Below, one piece after another: positions 5,167 to 7,529 of a DNA stretch of 7,529 nucleotides. Position numbers and translations under genes: made by a program. The notes beneath the pieces are model-generated. The model did not search any database and was not told the origin of the DNA. It saw only the letters and a program-made list of their open reading frames with translations. Each line of letters begins with the position of its first letter. Position 1 is the stretch's first letter. The stretch spans positions 1 through 7,529 of the forward strand of contig CABQAC010000100.1 in NCBI GenBank assembly GCA_902462035.1. The letters run 5' to 3'. The stretch is from an uncultured Eubacteriales bacterium. Lineage in GTDB: Bacteria > Bacillota > Clostridia > Oscillospirales > Acutalibacteraceae.

Positions 5167-7029
5167 ATGGCTTTTTTACCGATCAGCAAGCGGGAAATGC
5201 AGGACTTGGGGTGGGACCGGCCGGATTTTATTATGGTGACCGGCGACGCTTATGTGGACCATCCCACCTTCGGCACTGCCATATTGTCCCGGCTTTTGGA
5301 GCACGAGGGATACCGGGTGGCAATCCTTGCCCAGCCGGATTGGCGGGGAGATAAGGATTTTACCCGGTTTGGCGAGCCCAAACTTGCCTTTTTGGTCAAC
5401 GCTGGCAATATCGATTCCATGGTGGCCCACTATACGGCGGCCAAACGCAGACGCGGCGAGGACGCCTATTCTCCCGGCGGGCAGGCGGGCAGGCGGCCGG
5501 ACCGCGCCGTTACGGTGTATACCAGGGCTTTAAAGCGGCTGTACCCCAACGTGCCGGTGGTTATCGGCGGGTTGGAAGCCTCCCTGCGCCGGTTTGCGCA
5601 TTACGACTATTGGGACGACCGGGTCCGGCCATCGGTTCTGCTGGAATCGGGCGCGGATTTGCTCAGCTTCGGCATGGGGGAGCATCAAACGCTGGAAATC
5701 GCCAGGCGGCTGGCCGCCGGGGAAAAAATTTCCGCTATGACCGATATCCGAGGAACGTGCTATGCGGTGCCGACCCGGGATTACCAGCCGGGCGGCGCGG
5801 TGGAATGCCCGTCGCTTCAAATGGTGCGGGAGTCTAAGCGGGAATACGCGGTGGCCTGCCGCAAGCAGCAGGACGAGCAGGACGCTGTCGCCGGCCGGCG
5901 CGTGATTCAGCGTCATGATGACAAAATATTGGTGCAGAACCCGCCGCCGGTCCCGCTGACCCAGCAGGAGCTGGATATGGTATACGAGCTTCCTTACGAG
6001 AGGACCTTTCATCCTTCCTATTTGGCGGAAGGCGGCGTGCCCGCCATCGAGGAGGTCGAATTTTCCATTACCCATAACCGCGGCTGCTTCGGCGCGTGTA
6101 ATTTTTGCTCGCTTGCCTTTCATCAAGGGCGCATGGTCACCACCCGCAGCGCGGAATCGGTGCTGCGGGAAGCGCGGATGCTGGCACAGAATCCCCGCTT
6201 TAAGGGTTATATCCACGATGTGGGAGGACCCACCGCCAATTTTCGGCGGCCTTCTTGTGATAAACAGCTGACCCACGGCCTGTGCAAAGGCAAAAAATGC
6301 TTGGCGCCCAAACCCTGCCCCCAACTGCAGGTGGACCACAGCGAATATTTGGCCATTCTGCGCCGGATGCGCGCCATTCCGGGCATTAAGCGGGTGTTTA
6401 TCCGTTCCGGCATCCGGTTCGATTATTTGATGGAAGACCAGGATGACGCCTTCTTTCGGGAATTGGTGGAACATCACATCAGCGGGCAGTTAAAAGTCGC
6501 GCCGGAACATTGTTCCGCCGCGGTGTTGGATGCTATGGGAAAGCCTCATATCGAAGCATACAGACGTTTTGCCCGGCGGTTTTACGGCGCGACCCGGGAA
6601 ATTGGGAAAAAGCAGTTTTTGGTGCCATATCTGATGTCCTCGCATCCGGGCAGCACCTTGAAGGACGCGGTGGAATTGGCGCTGTTTTTAAAAGAAGAAC
6701 ACTTGCGGCCGGAGCAGGTGCAGGATTTTTACCCCACTCCCGGCACCTTATCTACTTGCATGTTCCACACTGGGCTGGACCCATATACCCTTCAGCCCAT
6801 TTTTGTGCCCCGAGATCCCCATGAAAAGGCCATGCAGCGGGCGCTGCTGCAATATTTTTTGCCCCAAAACAGGGGATTGGTACTGGAAGCGCTGAAACGA
6901 GCCGGACGGATGGATCTGGCGGGCAGCGGTCCGCGTTGCCTGATTCCGGCGCCGCCCGGCGCGAAGCAGCCGCCTAGGAGCCGCGGGGGGGAGCGAAAAG
7001 GATGGAAGCCGTCAAAAAGAAAAAGATAA
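5167..7029 (+). CDS. ygiQ: YgiQ family radical SAM protein (UPF0313)
   Basis: This 620-residue protein matches E. coli YgiQ along its length. The N-terminal region has FLPISKREMQDLGWD, VTGDAYVDHPTFG (residues 24-36) and GGLEASLRRFAHYDYWDD. The radical SAM core holds NRGCFGACNFC, giving the CX3CX2C cluster ligands C307, C311 and C314, which bind a [4Fe-4S] cluster and S-adenosylmethionine. A second set, C364, C373, C378 and C384 (CX8CX4CX5C), follows and may bind another cluster. Later blocks include LKVAPEH, QFLVPYLMSSHPGS and QVQDFYPTPGTLSTCM. The tail is short, basic and Pro/Lys/Arg-rich. Compared with the E. coli protein (over 700 residues) it is more compact, lacking much of the variable mid-region insert and long tail. 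The family's substrate is not established to my knowledge. Start 5167 was chosen for its GGAG site; ATG 5152 would add five residues and overlap ftsK by 11 bases. The 3' end overlaps the next gene by 28 bases. Confidence 0.95.
   Translation: MAFLPISKREMQDLGWDRPDFIMVTGDAYVDHPTFGTAILSRLLEHEGYRVAILAQPDWRGDKDFTRFGEPKLAFLVNAGNIDSMVAHYTAAKRRRGEDAYSPGGQAGRRPDRAVTVYTRALKRLYPNVPVVIGGLEASLRRFAHYDYWDDRVRPSVLLESGADLLSFGMGEHQTLEIARRLAAGEKISAMTDIRGTCYAVPTRDYQPGGAVECPSLQMVRESKREYAVACRKQQDEQDAVAGRRVIQRHDDKILVQNPPPVPLTQQELDMVYELPYERTFHPSYLAEGGVPAIEEVEFSITHNRGCFGACNFCSLAFHQGRMVTTRSAESVLREARMLAQNPRFKGYIHDVGGPTANFRRPSCDKQLTHGLCKGKKCLAPKPCPQLQVDHSEYLAILRRMRAIPGIKRVFIRSGIRFDYLMEDQDDAFFRELVEHHISGQLKVAPEHCSAAVLDAMGKPHIEAYRRFARRFYGATREIGKKQFLVPYLMSSHPGSTLKDAVELALFLKEEHLRPEQVQDFYPTPGTLSTCMFHTGLDPYTLQPIFVPRDPHEKAMQRALLQYFLPQNRGLVLEALKRAGRMDLAGSGPRCLIPAPPGAKQPPRSRGGERKGWKPSKRKR
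6985..6993 (+). promoter_or_regulatory. G-rich ribosome binding site of the MBL-fold gene, within ygiQ
   Basis: Seven consecutive G (6985-6991) followed by AG end eight bases before ATG 7002, giving a GGGAG/GGGGGAG Shine-Dalgarno-like sequence inside ygiQ. A second purine-rich stretch, AAAAGG, abuts the ATG. The arrangement supports ATG 7002 as start and coupling with ygiQ translation. Confidence 0.55.
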
Positions 7030-7529
7030 CCCTGTTTCGTGTCCTCTTGGCCGTTTTATTGGCGGTGCTGCTGTTTTCTTTGCTGGTCACCTTGAACGGG
7101 AGGGGAATCATTCATTTGGGCCTGCCCGGCTGGCATCAGCTCTACGCGGCGTTCGGCATTCGAGAAAATGATGCGGGCACGCATGACATGACGGTGGAAT
7201 TTATGGATGTGGGCGCGGCAGACTGCGCGTTGATTACAGCCGGAGATGTCCATATTTTGATCGACGCGGGCAATGCCATCGACGGCCCCACGACGGTGCA
7301 GCTCCTGCGGCGCCGGGGAATTGCCAAGCTCGATTTGGTGGTGGCAACCCATCCTCATGCGGACCATATCGGCGGTATGGCAGCGGTTTTGTCCGCCGTT
7401 CCCGTTTGCTGCGTCTGGTCACCCGCAGTGCCGCCCCAGACCAAGGTGGACGACGAGTATTGGGAACTGCTGCAATGCCTATCGGATCGGGGGATACCGC
7501 TCGTACATCCGGAGCAAGGGCAGCGCGGG
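7002..7529 (+). CDS. ComEC-like metallo-beta-lactamase-fold hydrolase, membrane-anchored, N-terminal part
   Basis: From ATG 7002 the frame is open for 176 codons to the right edge, so the gene is incomplete. The start MEAVKKKKITLFRV is basic and is followed by a hydrophobic stretch at about residues 11-31, giving an uncleaved signal anchor or signal peptide; the rest should lie outside the membrane. From residue 64 the pattern is that of the extracellular beta-lactamase-like domain of ComEC/Rec2 and its stand-alone relatives: TVEFMDVGAADCALI, then HILIDAGN (D88), then LDLVVATHPHADHIGGM, which contains the metal-binding HXHXDH motif (H117, H119, D121, H122). Most relatives have a DVGQGD motif where this one has DVGAAD. 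Such proteins bind two metal ions and are hydrolases, often presumed to be nucleases or phosphodiesterases, but the substrate here is unknown. It is not full ComEC, as the multi-span competence domain is absent before the hydrolase domain. It overlaps ygiQ by 28 bases. Confidence 0.88.
   Translation, partial: MEAVKKKKITLFRVLLAVLLAVLLFSLLVTLNGRGIIHLGLPGWHQLYAAFGIRENDAGTHDMTVEFMDVGAADCALITAGDVHILIDAGNAIDGPTTVQLLRRRGIAKLDLVVATHPHADHIGGMAAVLSAVPVCCVWSPAVPPQTKVDDEYWELLQCLSDRGIPLVHPEQGQRG

Noticed and set aside
5530..6477. Minus-strand open frame of 315 codons
   Set aside because: It is antisense to the conserved core of ygiQ, has no ribosome binding site that I could support and no family resemblance.
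1..7529. Defence system, mobile element, CRISPR array or structured noncoding RNA
   Set aside because: I looked for transposase or integrase motifs, terminal repeats, regularly spaced repeats and riboswitch-like leaders. Nearly all of the window is explained by six conserved chromosomal genes, and the intergenic regions are short.

Overview
The window looks like chromosomal DNA from a fairly GC-rich, low-motility-of-genes housekeeping region of a Bacillota, most likely class Clostridia (an Oscillospirales-like lineage is my inference). The reasons are strong AGGAGG-type ribosome binding sites, a Clostridia-type aconitase N-terminus, a TepA homologue (a ClpP-fold protein typical of Bacillota), and a tepA near an ftsK/spoIIIE gene. 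I see no mobile element, CRISPR array, tRNA or rRNA.

Layout. Positions 1-556 (minus strand) hold the first 185 codons of an aconitate hydratase that runs off the left edge. Positions 557-781 are a divergent intergenic region with two good sigma-A-type promoters, one firing left into aconitase and one firing right. From 782 to the right edge, five genes read in the same direction with short gaps or overlaps and no convincing terminator between them: tepA-like ClpP-family protein (782-1573), uppP/bacA undecaprenyl-diphosphatase (1630-2529), ftsK/spoIIIE DNA translocase (2586-5162), a YgiQ-type radical SAM protein (5167-7029), and the first 176 codons of a membrane-anchored ComEC-like metallo-beta-lactamase-fold protein (7002 to the edge). 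The last gene starts inside the end of ygiQ.

How the genes fit together. The rightward set is best read as one operon. Three products act at or near the membrane: lipid-carrier recycling for peptidoglycan (UppP), chromosome pumping through the division or sporulation septum (FtsK/SpoIIIE), and a protein reported to help secretion (TepA). YgiQ has no firmly established function. The MBL-fold protein probably faces outward and its substrate is unknown. Aconitase is metabolically unrelated and shares only the intergenic region.

I did not find an evident new biological system. The points most worth a second look are small: a conserved-looking second cysteine quartet in YgiQ, a stable UNCG-tetraloop hairpin between tepA and uppP, a G7 tract where a -1 slip would fuse ygiQ to the next gene, a degenerate active-site-adjacent motif in the MBL-fold protein, and repeats in the divergent promoter region.
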